Shown here: in pieces, positions 48,053-56,730 of the stretch
How positions within the stretch are numbered: position 1 is the stretch's first letter
Layout of the letters: every line of letters starts with the position of its first letter
NCBI GenBank assembly: GCA_002354335.1
Contig: DELI01000020.1
Location: 1-64,000 of the forward strand
DNA from: Sphingobacterium sp. UBA2700
GTDB lineage: Bacteria; Bacteroidota; Bacteroidia; Sphingobacteriales; Sphingobacteriaceae
Length of the DNA: 64,000 bases
Direction of reading: 5' to 3'
Notes under the pieces: model-generated
What the model saw: only the letters and a program-made list of their open reading frames with translations
Database searches by the model: none
Told to the model about the DNA's origin: nothing
Made by a program: the position numbers and the translations under genes

Positions 48053-48151
48053 CAGAAAATTTAAAGTTTCCTAAACGAAAATTGTCATTATACGAATATC
48101 CAAATACGACAACAAACAATAAGATAGTCAGGAAGCTCATCAATAAACGGA

Positions 48152-48880
48152 ATGGAGAACACGAGTAAGTTAAACGAGCATACGGATTTTAATTTTGCAC
48201 AAGGAGAATTGTTGTTGATCGACAAACCCCTCACCTGGACAAGCTTCGACGTTGTCGGAAAATTAAGAAACAGCTTGAAACCATTAAAATTGAAAGTTGG
48301 CCATGCCGGAACACTCGACCCCTTAGCCACAGGTTTGTTGATTGTTTGTACCGGGAAGATGACCAAACAAATTGACACTTTTCAAGCCGAGGATAAGGAA
48401 TATATCGGTACCTTTACTATTGGAGCGACCACACCGTCGTATGACCTGGAAACCGAAATTGAAAACACTTCAGATATCAGCCACATAAGCGAACAGCAAG
48501 TTCATGAAGTTGCGGCGACTTTTCTTGGCGAACAGGAACAGTATCCGCCGGCACACTCCGCAATTAAGATAGGTGGAGAACGCGTTTATGAGAAAGCTCG
48601 TCGTGGCGAAGAAGTTGAACTGAAGGCTAGAAAGGTAAGTATCTCCGCATTTGAAGTTGTCAATGTAGAGCTTCCCATCGTACATTTTAGGATAAGATGT
48701 AGCAAAGGCACATACATCCGATCCATTGCCAATGACTTTGGAGAGAAATTGGGCGTAGGAGCGCATCTATCCAGTCTGCGAAGAACAAAAAGTGGAGACT
48801 TCGACGTTAATAATGCATGGGAGCTGACGGAATTGATAGCGATCATTCAGAAAAACAAAAGCTTAGAATTACACAAATAA
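48152..48880 (+). CDS. truB: tRNA pseudouridine-55 synthase
   Basis: A 242-residue enzyme that makes pseudouridine 55 in the tRNA T-loop. The N-terminal block GELLLIDKPLTWTSFDVV and the catalytic Asp56 in GHAGTLDPLATGLL are clear, as is GTYIRSIANDFG near 188-199. The C-terminal PUA-like extension of E. coli TruB is short here. ribF follows 17 bp downstream, a common pairing. Confidence 0.96.
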   Translation: MENTSKLNEHTDFNFAQGELLLIDKPLTWTSFDVVGKLRNSLKPLKLKVGHAGTLDPLATGLLIVCTGKMTKQIDTFQAEDKEYIGTFTIGATTPSYDLETEIENTSDISHISEQQVHEVAATFLGEQEQYPPAHSAIKIGGERVYEKARRGEEVELKARKVSISAFEVVNVELPIVHFRIRCSKGTYIRSIANDFGEKLGVGAHLSSLRRTKSGDFDVNNAWELTELIAIIQKNKSLELHK

Positions 48881-48897
48881 GAAGCATATATCATAAC

Positions 48898-49878
48898 ATG
48901 AAAATATATAGAAATCTGGACGAATTCGAACCATTGGATTTTGCCATTGTCACCATTGGCACATTCGATGGAGTTCACGTCGGCCACCAAAAGATTCTAA
49001 ACAAAATAACGGAGTTAGCGAAGCATAACACCGGCGAAACGGTCCTATTGACCTTCTACCCTCACCCCCGTTTAATCATCAATCCTGACGACGATTCTTT
49101 ACGTCTGATCAACGATATCGAAGAGAAGGTAGAGCAATTAGCTTTAGCAGGAATCGATCACCTTATTATTACGCCATTCACACGAGACTTTTCTAATCAG
49201 ACTCCGGAGGAATATATCTCCAATGTATTGGTCAATAAAATCGGCTGTAAAAAAATCGTTATTGGATATGACCATCACTTTGGAAAAGATCGTAAAGGAA
49301 CCATTAAGGAGTTGATCCACTATGCGAGCATCTTTGATTATACGGTAGAGGAGATTCCAGAACAGGATATCGAGGATGTCGCAGTATCATCAACCAGAAT
49401 TCGCGAGTCCCTGATCAAAGGTGATATCGACACAGCGAACAAATATTTAGGCTATCCATTCGAATTAACAGGAACTGTTATCCGTGGCGATCAAATCGGT
49501 AGAGAAATAGGTTTCCCTACTGCGAACCTGCATATCCATGAAAGCCATAAGCTCATCCCTGCATACGGTATTTATGCCGTGGAAGTGGAAGTATACCCTA
49601 GAGCGGCGGATATCGGTACAGGCGAGTATTATCAGCCGGAACCCGAACGTATTGCAAAAGGAATGTGCTATATCGGCACAAGACCAACCGTTGATGGCAT
49701 GAATAGAAAGATTGAAGTTAACCTGTTAGACTTTAACGACGATCTATACAGCAAGAGCCTACGCGTAAAATTCTTATCTTTTATTCGTCATGACCAATGG
49801 TTTGAAAGCTTAGATCTGATGAAAGATCAGATCAAGAAAGACGAAGACGCTATTCGAAACTATTTTCAACAAGTATAA
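48898..49878 (+). CDS. ribF: Bifunctional riboflavin kinase / FAD synthetase
   Basis: A 326-residue enzyme making FMN and FAD. The FAD synthetase domain has the nucleotidyltransferase motif TFDGVHVGHQKI (about 24-35) and GYDHHFGKDRKG. The riboflavin kinase domain starts near 185 (TGTVIRGDQIGREIGFPTANLHI) with the PTAN motif. The frame is open up to 48817, overlapping truB, but the ATG at 48898 gives the usual start MKIYRNLDEF and avoids a long overlap. Confidence 0.96.
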   Translation: MKIYRNLDEFEPLDFAIVTIGTFDGVHVGHQKILNKITELAKHNTGETVLLTFYPHPRLIINPDDDSLRLINDIEEKVEQLALAGIDHLIITPFTRDFSNQTPEEYISNVLVNKIGCKKIVIGYDHHFGKDRKGTIKELIHYASIFDYTVEEIPEQDIEDVAVSSTRIRESLIKGDIDTANKYLGYPFELTGTVIRGDQIGREIGFPTANLHIHESHKLIPAYGIYAVEVEVYPRAADIGTGEYYQPEPERIAKGMCYIGTRPTVDGMNRKIEVNLLDFNDDLYSKSLRVKFLSFIRHDQWFESLDLMKDQIKKDEDAIRNYFQQV

Positions 49879-49885
49879 TCAATAA

Positions 49886-49917
49886 AAAAGCATCGGTAGA
49901 GAACCGATGCTTTTTTT
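49886..49917 (+). terminator. Terminator of truB-ribF
   Basis: GCATCGGT pairs with ACCGATGC around AGAGA, followed by seven T. Confidence 0.9.
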
Positions 49918-49954
49918 GCACATTAGAATAACTGCGTAGCGGAAAACTCAATCT

Positions 49955-50422
49955 TTATCGCAGCAAGGAATTCAGATATTCTTCTCCTATCGGACTGGCA
50001 ACAGGATATTTCCCTTTATGTTCCTTTTTCATATCTGCATCTTCCTCCATCGCACTGCTTGCAGTAATAGGAGTCATAAAGTAATCATTCGCTTTCTTTA
50101 GATGTTTATAATAAATATTAAACAGCGTATCGGATATATGTATGTCCTTGCCCGAGGAAATTCTTAAGACATATTGATTATCGACAATATCGACATTCGA
50201 ATAGATTCGATAAATTACCGCTTTAATATTGCGCATTGCTTCATCAGGAATTGTTTTGATTCCCGTCGCATAGTCGATATCGTTAAAATATTTCATATCG
50301 ACCTCAATATATTGATTGCTTTTCGCCAACAACGCTAAATCTTGTTGCTCAGGTTCGGAAGTTTGACATGCCATTAAAACCAAGATTAATGGCACATAAA
50401 TTATGTTCTTAATATTTTTCAT
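49955..50422 (-). CDS. Lipoprotein of unknown function, second gene of a pair
   Basis: A 155-residue lipoprotein (lipobox LMAC, Cys19). No family is recognised. The mature part is charged, with a predicted beta-rich centre (YVLRISSGKDIHISDTLFNIYY) and a Lys/Glu/Asp-rich tail (SAMEEDADMKKEHKGK). The frame is open up to 50482, inside the upstream gene, but the ATG at 50422 starts a proper signal peptide and lies 1 base after the upstream stop codon, which points to coupled translation. Confidence 0.6.
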   Translation of the reverse strand: MKNIKNIIYVPLILVLMACQTSEPEQQDLALLAKSNQYIEVDMKYFNDIDYATGIKTIPDEAMRNIKAVIYRIYSNVDIVDNQYVLRISSGKDIHISDTLFNIYYKHLKKANDYFMTPITASSAMEEDADMKKEHKGKYPVASPIGEEYLNSLLR

Positions 50423-50423
50423 G

Positions 50424-50933
50424 CTAAAGTTTTTTAATAGTAACATTTGCAACTGGGGAAATCGACACAACATGATACCCATAACCTATTGGGGCATGGC
50501 CGAATTTAGAATCTAAAAATTCTCTTTTACTTAACGGAGCTATAATTCTATCTTTACCCATCTTTTCCTTTTTGAAAGGGATACTTTTTATCGACAGATG
50601 AACAGGTAAAATGTTATTATTAAACACACCGACCTTCAAGGTTTGACCGCTAAGAAAGACTATTCTCTTTTGAGTAGTTGGTGGTTTAATAAATGCATAG
50701 ACCGTTTTTGCCTTTCTTTGCATTACTTTTATTTCTTCGCATTCCTTATCTATGCCAACCATAAAACCAGGCTTGCAAGTACAACCTGTATAACACCCAC
50801 CCTCGTTATAAGGGATACAAAGCATAAAAATCGAATTCGGAGGACATGGAATGATTTGCGTTTTTGACTTATTCGGCAACATTGAAATTAGAATCAAAAC
50901 AACAACTGCTCTTTTGTTAATAATTTTTCTCAT
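50424..50933 (-). CDS. Secreted Cys-rich protein, function unknown
   Basis: A 169-residue protein with a signal peptide (hydrophobic 9-19, cleavage near NKSKTQ). The mature N-terminus carries six Cys (30, 39, 47, 51, 53, 65) in the pattern CPPNS...C...GGCYTGCTCKPGF....C, which looks like a shortened trypsin-inhibitor-like (TIL) or EGF-like module, unusual in bacteria. The rest (70-169) is predicted beta-rich with no Cys (IVFLSGQTLKVGVFNNNILPVHLSIKSI). It is directly followed, with a 1-base gap, by the lipoprotein gene; the two probably act together. The TIL link is my inference. Confidence 0.6.
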   Translation of the reverse strand: MRKIINKRAVVVLILISMLPNKSKTQIIPCPPNSIFMLCIPYNEGGCYTGCTCKPGFMVGIDKECEEIKVMQRKAKTVYAFIKPPTTQKRIVFLSGQTLKVGVFNNNILPVHLSIKSIPFKKEKMGKDRIIAPLSKREFLDSKFGHAPIGYGYHVVSISPVANVTIKKL

Positions 50934-51313
50934 AACTATTATAGATTGGTTACATATGTGAAATTAGATAATTTTATTCGAATGTGATACAATAAAAATA
51001 TTAATTTTTACTTATTAGTAATATCAAATTTTCATAACGACATTTTATTTCCCCAAAAGACAGTCGAAACCTCATCTTTCCATTCTTTTGTTAACAAAAA
51101 AAATTCCGTAATAAATCATCGACTGTAACATGGGAACTGTTCAGGCTTCTCCTTTTGTATTGGGTTTGAAATTGGCTTAAAAGGGAACTAGTATTTAGTA
51201 GTAAGAATTTAGTATTAAGACCTAGGGCGTCTTATTAAGGATTGTTTATTTTGATTTGAGAGTAGATGGGAATTGCTGAAATTCTTTGTTTATTTTTTTT
51301 CAGCACTACCCTA
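50934..51313. other. Intergenic stretch with a dispersed repeat
   Basis: No gene is supported. At 51189-51229 lies a TAGTA-rich segment ending in the same 21-bp sequence as at 42557-42577. The part before it is AT-rich and presumably holds the promoter of the Cys-rich gene, though no exact TAnnTTTG box was found. Confidence 0.55.
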
Positions 51314-51350
51314 AAAGAAAAAGAGGTTACCAGTAATAGACAACCTCTTT
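51314..51350 (-). terminator. Terminator of the small His/Gly-rich lipoprotein gene
   Basis: On the minus strand AAAGAGGTT pairs with AACCTCTTT and runs into TTTCTTTT. Confidence 0.7.
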
Positions 51351-51370
51351 TTATATATCTCTCAAAACCA

Positions 51371-51613
51371 TTAATTGTACCAATGTACACTCGTGTGGTG
51401 ATGTCTTCCGTTATTGCCGCGATTGCCGTTATTTCCCTTCTTGCCTTTATATTTCTTCTGTTGTCCTGGAGCAAACTGTCTTGCAGATTTTTTACCGTAA
51501 ATCTTTTTTGCTTGCCCTGGAGGCATTCCGTGTGGGTGATGTCTGTGGCTGTAACAAGACGCTGCCGTTAGAGCTAACATAACCACCATTATTAATCCAA
51601 TTATCCGTTTCAT
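51371..51613 (-). CDS. Small His/Lys-rich lipoprotein (so-called quinol oxidase subunit 4 type)
   Basis: An 80-residue lipoprotein (lipobox AASC, Cys20) whose mature part is HRHHPHGMPPGQAKKIYGKKSARQFAPGQQKKYKGKKG followed by a Gly/Asn/Arg repeat and a His-rich end. The HGMPPGQAKK..GKKSARQFAPGQ pattern is common in Bacteroidota and often carries the label quinol oxidase subunit 4; nothing in the sequence or context supports that activity. The frame is open to 51661, but ATG 51613 begins a clean signal peptide. Confidence 0.65.
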   Translation of the reverse strand: MKRIIGLIMVVMLALTAASCYSHRHHPHGMPPGQAKKIYGKKSARQFAPGQQKKYKGKKGNNGNRGNNGRHHHTSVHWYN

Positions 51614-51718
51614 AAGCATATGTTCTATTAATCTATTTGATGTTACCAAATATTCTGCCATTTATTGCAAGTATTTGGTAGATTCTTATTTTAATAGACA
51701 TCCTAACCGCGAAAAGGA

Positions 51719-53035
51719 TTAATCTTCTAGCAATTGATATAAAGCATGAATTTTCTCTTTTGGTAAAATCAAGTAGCCGTGCAGTTGCATTGTTTGCTGA
51801 TCCCTTGCGCGCCCTTCCAACTTTACCTTTTGCCAGCGATCAAAGAATGGTAGCCAGCTAAAATGTCTGGTCACCGAAGGCGCTTTTGAATAGTTGAGAT
51901 TAAAAACGAGTTTTGCTTTATCGAAACTAGCATCTGTAGCGATTTCCTTTCCAGTGAACAAACTGATCAAATCAGCCTGGTTCGATTTATTGAATTTATA
52001 AAAAAGTTTCTCAGGCAGATATCCAAGCAGATGTGGAGATGCTTTTAAGCGTAACAACAGATTCGGAGCATCTATCTCCTGAAGCTGTACCACTTCTTTC
52101 ATCTCGAAATTATCATCATATTCGTAGGAAACAATGCTCTCCTGCTGCTTAACATCTTGAGCGAGCCATTGTAAATCTACATATCCTCCATAATACTGAT
52201 AAATGCTATCCACAGGCACATTCAAGCGATGCAATAAACTATCCTGCGCTTTTATCCATTCACTTAAGTCGGCATCTAGATAAGCACTCACAACCGCGTT
52301 GGGTAAAGGTTTTAGTTGTTTTGGAGCTTCCGATAAACGCCATTTATCAGATTTCAGCAAGCCATCCACATGAACACTGCCATTTAGGAAGTCAAAGGTA
52401 AACCAGTTTTTCTCCGCATTTGACCAAAGAATATCACCCTTTCGATCTTCGCTATGTTGCTTTGACCAGTTTAGTGCATTTACCCAAGTGCTTTGGCTAT
52501 CTTGCAGTAAAGCTCTTAGCTTAGGCGCCTGATCAGTACTGTCTCTACCGATAGAAAACACTATTCGCTGATCGTTCATCAGTAAGGCGAAGTTTTTCTT
52601 TTGAAAATAGGAGAATCCACCCTCTACAGCGGTCGAAACTAAATCTAAATCAATCTGCATGTTCGATTTTAAAAATCGTTTAAAACGCCGCACATCGCTT
52701 ATTCGTTGAACCGTGTAATAAAGATCAGATGCTTCCTTATCCGAAAATAGAAATAAGGTAGATGGGATGGCGAGACCTGTCTCCCAAGCCTTGGGCTTCC
52801 TAACGCCTGAGCTATCACGCTTACCAAAGAAATAAGAATTCGGGTTACTGATTGCATTGCCCATTAGTTCTGATACCAAGCCATCAACATTTATCTGTAT
52901 CAAAGCTTCGGTGTTCGATGGTATCAGGATATCCTTTGCCTTTGAAGCACGAATCTCTTTATAGATAAAAAGACTTATAGCTAGTACAGCTATAAGTCCA
53001 GTTAATATGATGAACGTCTTTTTTATCCACTTCAT
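51719..53035 (-). CDS. Membrane-anchored protein next to DUF4836, function unknown
   Basis: A 438-residue protein with one N-terminal membrane helix (TFIILTGLIAVLAISLFIYKEI) and a large extracytoplasmic part. The mature part starts with IPSNTEALIQINVDGLVSELMG, resembling the beginning of the neighbouring DUF4836 protein (PGESNFVLAINGKAFFKHV), so it may be a diverged relative. No catalytic motif is visible. It follows the DUF4836 gene by 4 bp and closes a three-gene operon starting at 55741. Confidence 0.65.
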   Translation of the reverse strand: MKWIKKTFIILTGLIAVLAISLFIYKEIRASKAKDILIPSNTEALIQINVDGLVSELMGNAISNPNSYFFGKRDSSGVRKPKAWETGLAIPSTLFLFSDKEASDLYYTVQRISDVRRFKRFLKSNMQIDLDLVSTAVEGGFSYFQKKNFALLMNDQRIVFSIGRDSTDQAPKLRALLQDSQSTWVNALNWSKQHSEDRKGDILWSNAEKNWFTFDFLNGSVHVDGLLKSDKWRLSEAPKQLKPLPNAVVSAYLDADLSEWIKAQDSLLHRLNVPVDSIYQYYGGYVDLQWLAQDVKQQESIVSYEYDDNFEMKEVVQLQEIDAPNLLLRLKASPHLLGYLPEKLFYKFNKSNQADLISLFTGKEIATDASFDKAKLVFNLNYSKAPSVTRHFSWLPFFDRWQKVKLEGRARDQQTMQLHGYLILPKEKIHALYQLLED

Positions 53036-53039
53036 TTGC

Positions 53040-55040
53040 TTAATCTTCCAAATCTAAAGTCCAATTTTCGATTAAATTTACTAAAAATGATAATGCGTTT
53101 TTCTGTCCTTCAGGAAACTCGATCGCAAGCTCCCCCTGCATAGAATTGCCTTTAACTTTCGAACCAACCATATAGATATTTCCATATTTGGACAGTTCGT
53201 CTACGGATTTCTGCATCGAACGGTGTACCGGAATATCAAGCTCGGTTAACATCGCTGGTAATTTCGGCGTGTTAAATAAAGCTACGACTGGGTTTTTCTT
53301 TGCCAAATTGATGAAATCCTTATCACCCGTTGCTCTGAAAGAACCATCTTTAATAGCTTGTAACTTCGTTAGGTCATTGCCCATAAACACAATACCTTTG
53401 TCGATTAATAGATAAGGTTTTATCGTTTCACGAGAACCTACTTTGAACTCATATATTCCATCATGATCGATCAATCCTTCTTCGCGCAATCCGATTTTAA
53501 TAATTTTTTCAAAGATGCTCACGTCATCAGAAGAGAACATCCATAGAAAATCAGGCACTGCTTCGGTCTTAGTACGTTCAACCTCGGTATAGTTATAATC
53601 CTCATCGTATTCATAGTCGGTATAGGTAATCTCCTTGTTTGTCACGCCGTTTAAAACAATCAGATTATCTCCTTTAAATACTTTCGCAATAGCTTTCTCA
53701 TCCACAAGAATCTCGAAGGAAGTTGCGAATACATCAACGATTTCCGAATAGCGATTGTCGTTTTCTTCGCCAAACACACGTGTTGCAATTTTTGGAAGGT
53801 GCTTTAAATATGCTTCTGTATTAAGATTTAAAGTAAGAAATCCTAAAGCATTTTTATCTAAGTACTTATAGAACTTAGGATTGAACTTGTTTTGGTAGAT
53901 TTCTTTATAATACTTGGCCATCGTCTTATCGAAGGTCAAGTCGCCTTTAAAGCTCAACTTATTACCTTCAATAACAGCCGCACCGCTCACAGACTTATAA
54001 CCGTAGTCGAAGGCAGGGCGCATTCCTAAAGTGCTGTAGAGTATATCTGTCGGATAGTAATACTTATAAAAGTCTGTTATATGGTCCATTTCAAAACGGA
54101 TCAACTCATTATCCTTGATGTTACGCAAGTTCTTCGACACATGGCGTTCAATCTTGCCAGAGACAATGTCGTTTAGTTTTGAATCAACCCAACCGCTAAC
54201 CAATACGTTTTTGATGGAATCATTATGATTTTCAATCTTACGATATTCTAAATAATAATCATCCTGATACTCGTCGCGTTCCAAAACGGAATCAACATAA
54301 GCATATTCATCTTCTTCAGTTTCTGCGTTTGCTGGTGGTGCCAGCATGACTTCGACTTCTTCTGCAGCTTCCTCAGCCGCTTCGGCGGCTTCTTCAGCCG
54401 CTTCGGCAGCAGATTCTTCCTCTTCAGGATCCCAAGCCTCCCACTCTACTTCAGTTGTGTCTGCAGGAATTGCTGGCGGCCCTGGTATTTCAAATGGCTC
54501 AGCGACGGCATCCGCTTCCTGTTCCAATAAACCATAGCGCTGCTTAATATCATCTCTATTGAAATAATTATCCATAGCAACACCTCCTAGGATATAGATG
54601 GTATGGTTATCCCAACTGATACGTAGCGTTTTGTCCGAGCTATAGATAGTTGGTAAACCATTAACCTGTACAATTTCTTTCTCTTTTGGGAGCAGCGCTT
54701 CAAATTTAGCTTTATCAGATAGCGGGAACAAAGCACCCAAATATTGTACACTATCGGTCGTAATCGAATTGATATAGGCGTTGGCGCGAATATCAATGCC
54801 CATCTCCTGGATATCTTTCGTACTTAACGGATTGTTTTTACCCATCACATTCTTGAAGAATCCTGTGCGTGTCAATATGCGGTTAACTTGTTCGGCATCG
54901 ACGTGTTTAAAGAATGCTTTACCATTGATTGCGAGAACGAAGTTTGATTCTCCAGGAACTTTATCGATCAAATCTTGAGAAAAAACTGGGCTTGCCAAAC
55001 CAATTGCCCCAGCAATCAATGCCATCTTTAATTTATTCAT
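53040..55040 (-). CDS. DUF4836 family exported protein
   Basis: A 666-residue protein with a Sec signal (cleavage near SPVFSQ). It matches DUF4836, a Bacteroidota family of unknown role (DLIDKVPGESNFVLAINGKAFF, SYILGG-type TIYILGGVAMDNYF). Between about 195 and 245 lies a low-complexity Glu/Ala run (EEESAAEAAEEAAEAAEEAAEEVEV) in a longer acidic linker. The C-terminal half repeats the fold (EKAIAKVFKGDNLIVLNGV). It is flanked by the lipoprotein gene (29 bp upstream) and the related protein (4 bp downstream). Confidence 0.8.
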   Translation of the reverse strand: MNKLKMALIAGAIGLASPVFSQDLIDKVPGESNFVLAINGKAFFKHVDAEQVNRILTRTGFFKNVMGKNNPLSTKDIQEMGIDIRANAYINSITTDSVQYLGALFPLSDKAKFEALLPKEKEIVQVNGLPTIYSSDKTLRISWDNHTIYILGGVAMDNYFNRDDIKQRYGLLEQEADAVAEPFEIPGPPAIPADTTEVEWEAWDPEEEESAAEAAEEAAEAAEEAAEEVEVMLAPPANAETEEDEYAYVDSVLERDEYQDDYYLEYRKIENHNDSIKNVLVSGWVDSKLNDIVSGKIERHVSKNLRNIKDNELIRFEMDHITDFYKYYYPTDILYSTLGMRPAFDYGYKSVSGAAVIEGNKLSFKGDLTFDKTMAKYYKEIYQNKFNPKFYKYLDKNALGFLTLNLNTEAYLKHLPKIATRVFGEENDNRYSEIVDVFATSFEILVDEKAIAKVFKGDNLIVLNGVTNKEITYTDYEYDEDYNYTEVERTKTEAVPDFLWMFSSDDVSIFEKIIKIGLREEGLIDHDGIYEFKVGSRETIKPYLLIDKGIVFMGNDLTKLQAIKDGSFRATGDKDFINLAKKNPVVALFNTPKLPAMLTELDIPVHRSMQKSVDELSKYGNIYMVGSKVKGNSMQGELAIEFPEGQKNALSFLVNLIENWTLDLED

Positions 55041-55069
55041 ATGTAATTCTTGTTAAATTTTATCTACTA

Positions 55070-55741
55070 TTATTGTAATACGATGCTGTTTGCCAAATTT
55101 ACCTGTCCAGAGATAAGGCTAGGAATGCTTGTTTTTAGCATAACAGCTCTCTTATTTGGCGATACTTTAGCAACATTGCTTGCTTGCTTTGCCACCGATG
55201 CATCAAAGCGGTAAATACTGGTATAAAATGCTTGGTCGAATGACTTTCGATTTTCTGTTTGAAGTTTTGCGAACTCTTTTTTTGCTTCTGCACTATGCTT
55301 ATAGCTTCGAATAAAGGTTTTAGTTTTCGTATCATAAGCATAACTTGTATTCTCGTTAAAACGAGATTTAAAATGAGCACCTAAGGTTTTGGTATAGGCA
55401 TTCAACGCTTGCACATTCTGAAAATCGCAGGATATGCTAGCGATATAATTAGTGAAGTCCAAACGATAATTCACGTTTGAAATACCTTTTGTGTTCTTCA
55501 GTAGATTGACCATGGTATTCATCTCTTTTCGGATTTCTGACTCCGACGGGATTTTAAAGCCATCTATTTTGTCCAACTTCATCAACGAAGCGGCTTTAGT
55601 TTTGCTTTTGCTCAGGTTCAAGGTTCCTTTTATGGTTCCCGAACCGTTTGCTTTCATATCAATTTCTTCGACGATGTCAAAACAAGAACTGAGGCTAAAG
55701 CATGTAACAAATAATAATAATCCGACTAGTAATTTTTTCAT
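55070..55741 (-). CDS. Lipoprotein, first gene of the DUF4836 operon
   Basis: A 223-residue lipoprotein (lipobox LSSC, Cys20). The mature start FDIVEEIDMKANGSGTIKGTLNLSKSKTKAASLM is a repeated pattern in small Bacteroidota lipoproteins. The remainder is mixed alpha/beta without catalytic motifs. It precedes the DUF4836 gene by 29 bp on the same strand. Function unknown; envelope location is clear. Confidence 0.65.
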   Translation of the reverse strand: MKKLLVGLLLFVTCFSLSSCFDIVEEIDMKANGSGTIKGTLNLSKSKTKAASLMKLDKIDGFKIPSESEIRKEMNTMVNLLKNTKGISNVNYRLDFTNYIASISCDFQNVQALNAYTKTLGAHFKSRFNENTSYAYDTKTKTFIRSYKHSAEAKKEFAKLQTENRKSFDQAFYTSIYRFDASVAKQASNVAKVSPNKRAVMLKTSIPSLISGQVNLANSIVLQ

Positions 55742-56180
55742 AGAATTTCAATCAAAACGAAAGTACAAACATTTAAATAATGTATAAATCACTGTTTTCA
55801 GTGAATTTTTAAACTTAGCCATAAAATTGTGAATTAAATCTCTCATAGTTGACATATTTATATAATCTAAATAGAGAAATGCGATATTTTTACCCGATTA
55901 GCTAAATAAACCATCGGTATGTAGTAAGTCTACTACATTTTTTTTCAGTATCCGAACGCTACGTAGCCGAAACCCTACTATATCTAAAACAGAGGATGAC
56001 GCAATAATTTTATTTTAATTAATTTGATACTTTTATCCGATAACAATAAATTATTGTTTAAAGCAAACCAATTGGTGTTATCACCAACAGTTTAGATTTA
56101 CCATGGAATTTATAAAACCTGTTTTAATTTTTAGGTTGAATATAATGTATCAATACATATGCAGGCAATACTAGCCCCTT
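55742..56180. other. Intergenic stretch without a recognisable gene
   Basis: An AT-rich spacer between divergent operons, about 440 bp before the leader structures of the 56272 gene. Only a 23-codon open frame (from 56103) is seen, without support. Promoters for both sides must lie here but no exact consensus box was found. Confidence 0.5.
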
Positions 56181-56256
56181 AATGGAGACCATACGACCAT
56201 CCTTATAAATACTCCACTGAACATTGAATATAAAACCCGGAGATGCCATCTCCATT
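56181..56256 (+). promoter_or_regulatory. Leader with two competing hairpins before the 56272 gene
   Basis: ATCTCC(ATT) at 56248-56256 can pair locally with GGAGAT (56239-56244, loop GCC) or with the distant AATGGAGA (56181-56188). The choices exclude each other and end 15 bases before the start codon. Confidence 0.35.
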
Positions 56257-56271
56257 TAAATAATAACTATA

Positions 56272-56730
56272 ATGAAATATTTCGTAAAAAACGGAAATGA
56301 GTACAAGATGAAACCACAGTGGGGAATTTACAGCACGATCGTTGGTTTTTTCGCACTATTAACCATCCTAAGTTTCACCAAAGCACCGGATTCTTCTTTG
56401 TATTGCTGGCTATTGGGGATGACCATCTTCCTGATTATTTCTTTTCTCAGAAGATGCTTTATTATTGACCTCAATCAGAAACACATCAAGGTTCGGAACG
56501 GGCTGTTCGGAATCGGCCACACGATTCTCTTAGACAATCTCGTGGGATTGACGGTGCATGAGATAAAACAAGTGGGTTTTATCACTACGAATGTAAGCCT
56601 GATAGCACGATTCGTCAATCAGAAAGGTAAGTACCGCGAAACACAACTTGTACAGGCGCTTTCGAAGAAAAAAATTCAAAATATTTTGAACGAAATTGAG
56701 GAAATATTAGGCAATGAGCATCAGGGATAA
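56272..56730 (+). CDS. Small membrane protein, function unknown
   Basis: A 152-residue protein with two membrane helices (IYSTIVGFFALLTILSF and LYCWLLGMTIFLIISFL) and a cytoplasmic C-terminal domain (IIDLNQKHIKVRNGLFGIGHTILLDNLVGLTVHEI) that resembles PH-like domains of small membrane proteins. It overlaps the next gene by 17 bp. The two proteins share layout and may be distant paralogues that act together. Confidence 0.65.
   Translation: MKYFVKNGNEYKMKPQWGIYSTIVGFFALLTILSFTKAPDSSLYCWLLGMTIFLIISFLRRCFIIDLNQKHIKVRNGLFGIGHTILLDNLVGLTVHEIKQVGFITTNVSLIARFVNQKGKYRETQLVQALSKKKIQNILNEIEEILGNEHQG

Noticed and set aside
51371..51613. Quinol oxidase subunit 4
   Set aside because: The label follows family naming habit; the mature protein is a short basic, His-rich tail with no oxidase features and no oxidase genes nearby.
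54346..54537. Ser/Ala-rich frame on the plus strand
   Set aside because: It is the complement of the Glu/Ala run in the DUF4836 gene, with no start region or context of its own.
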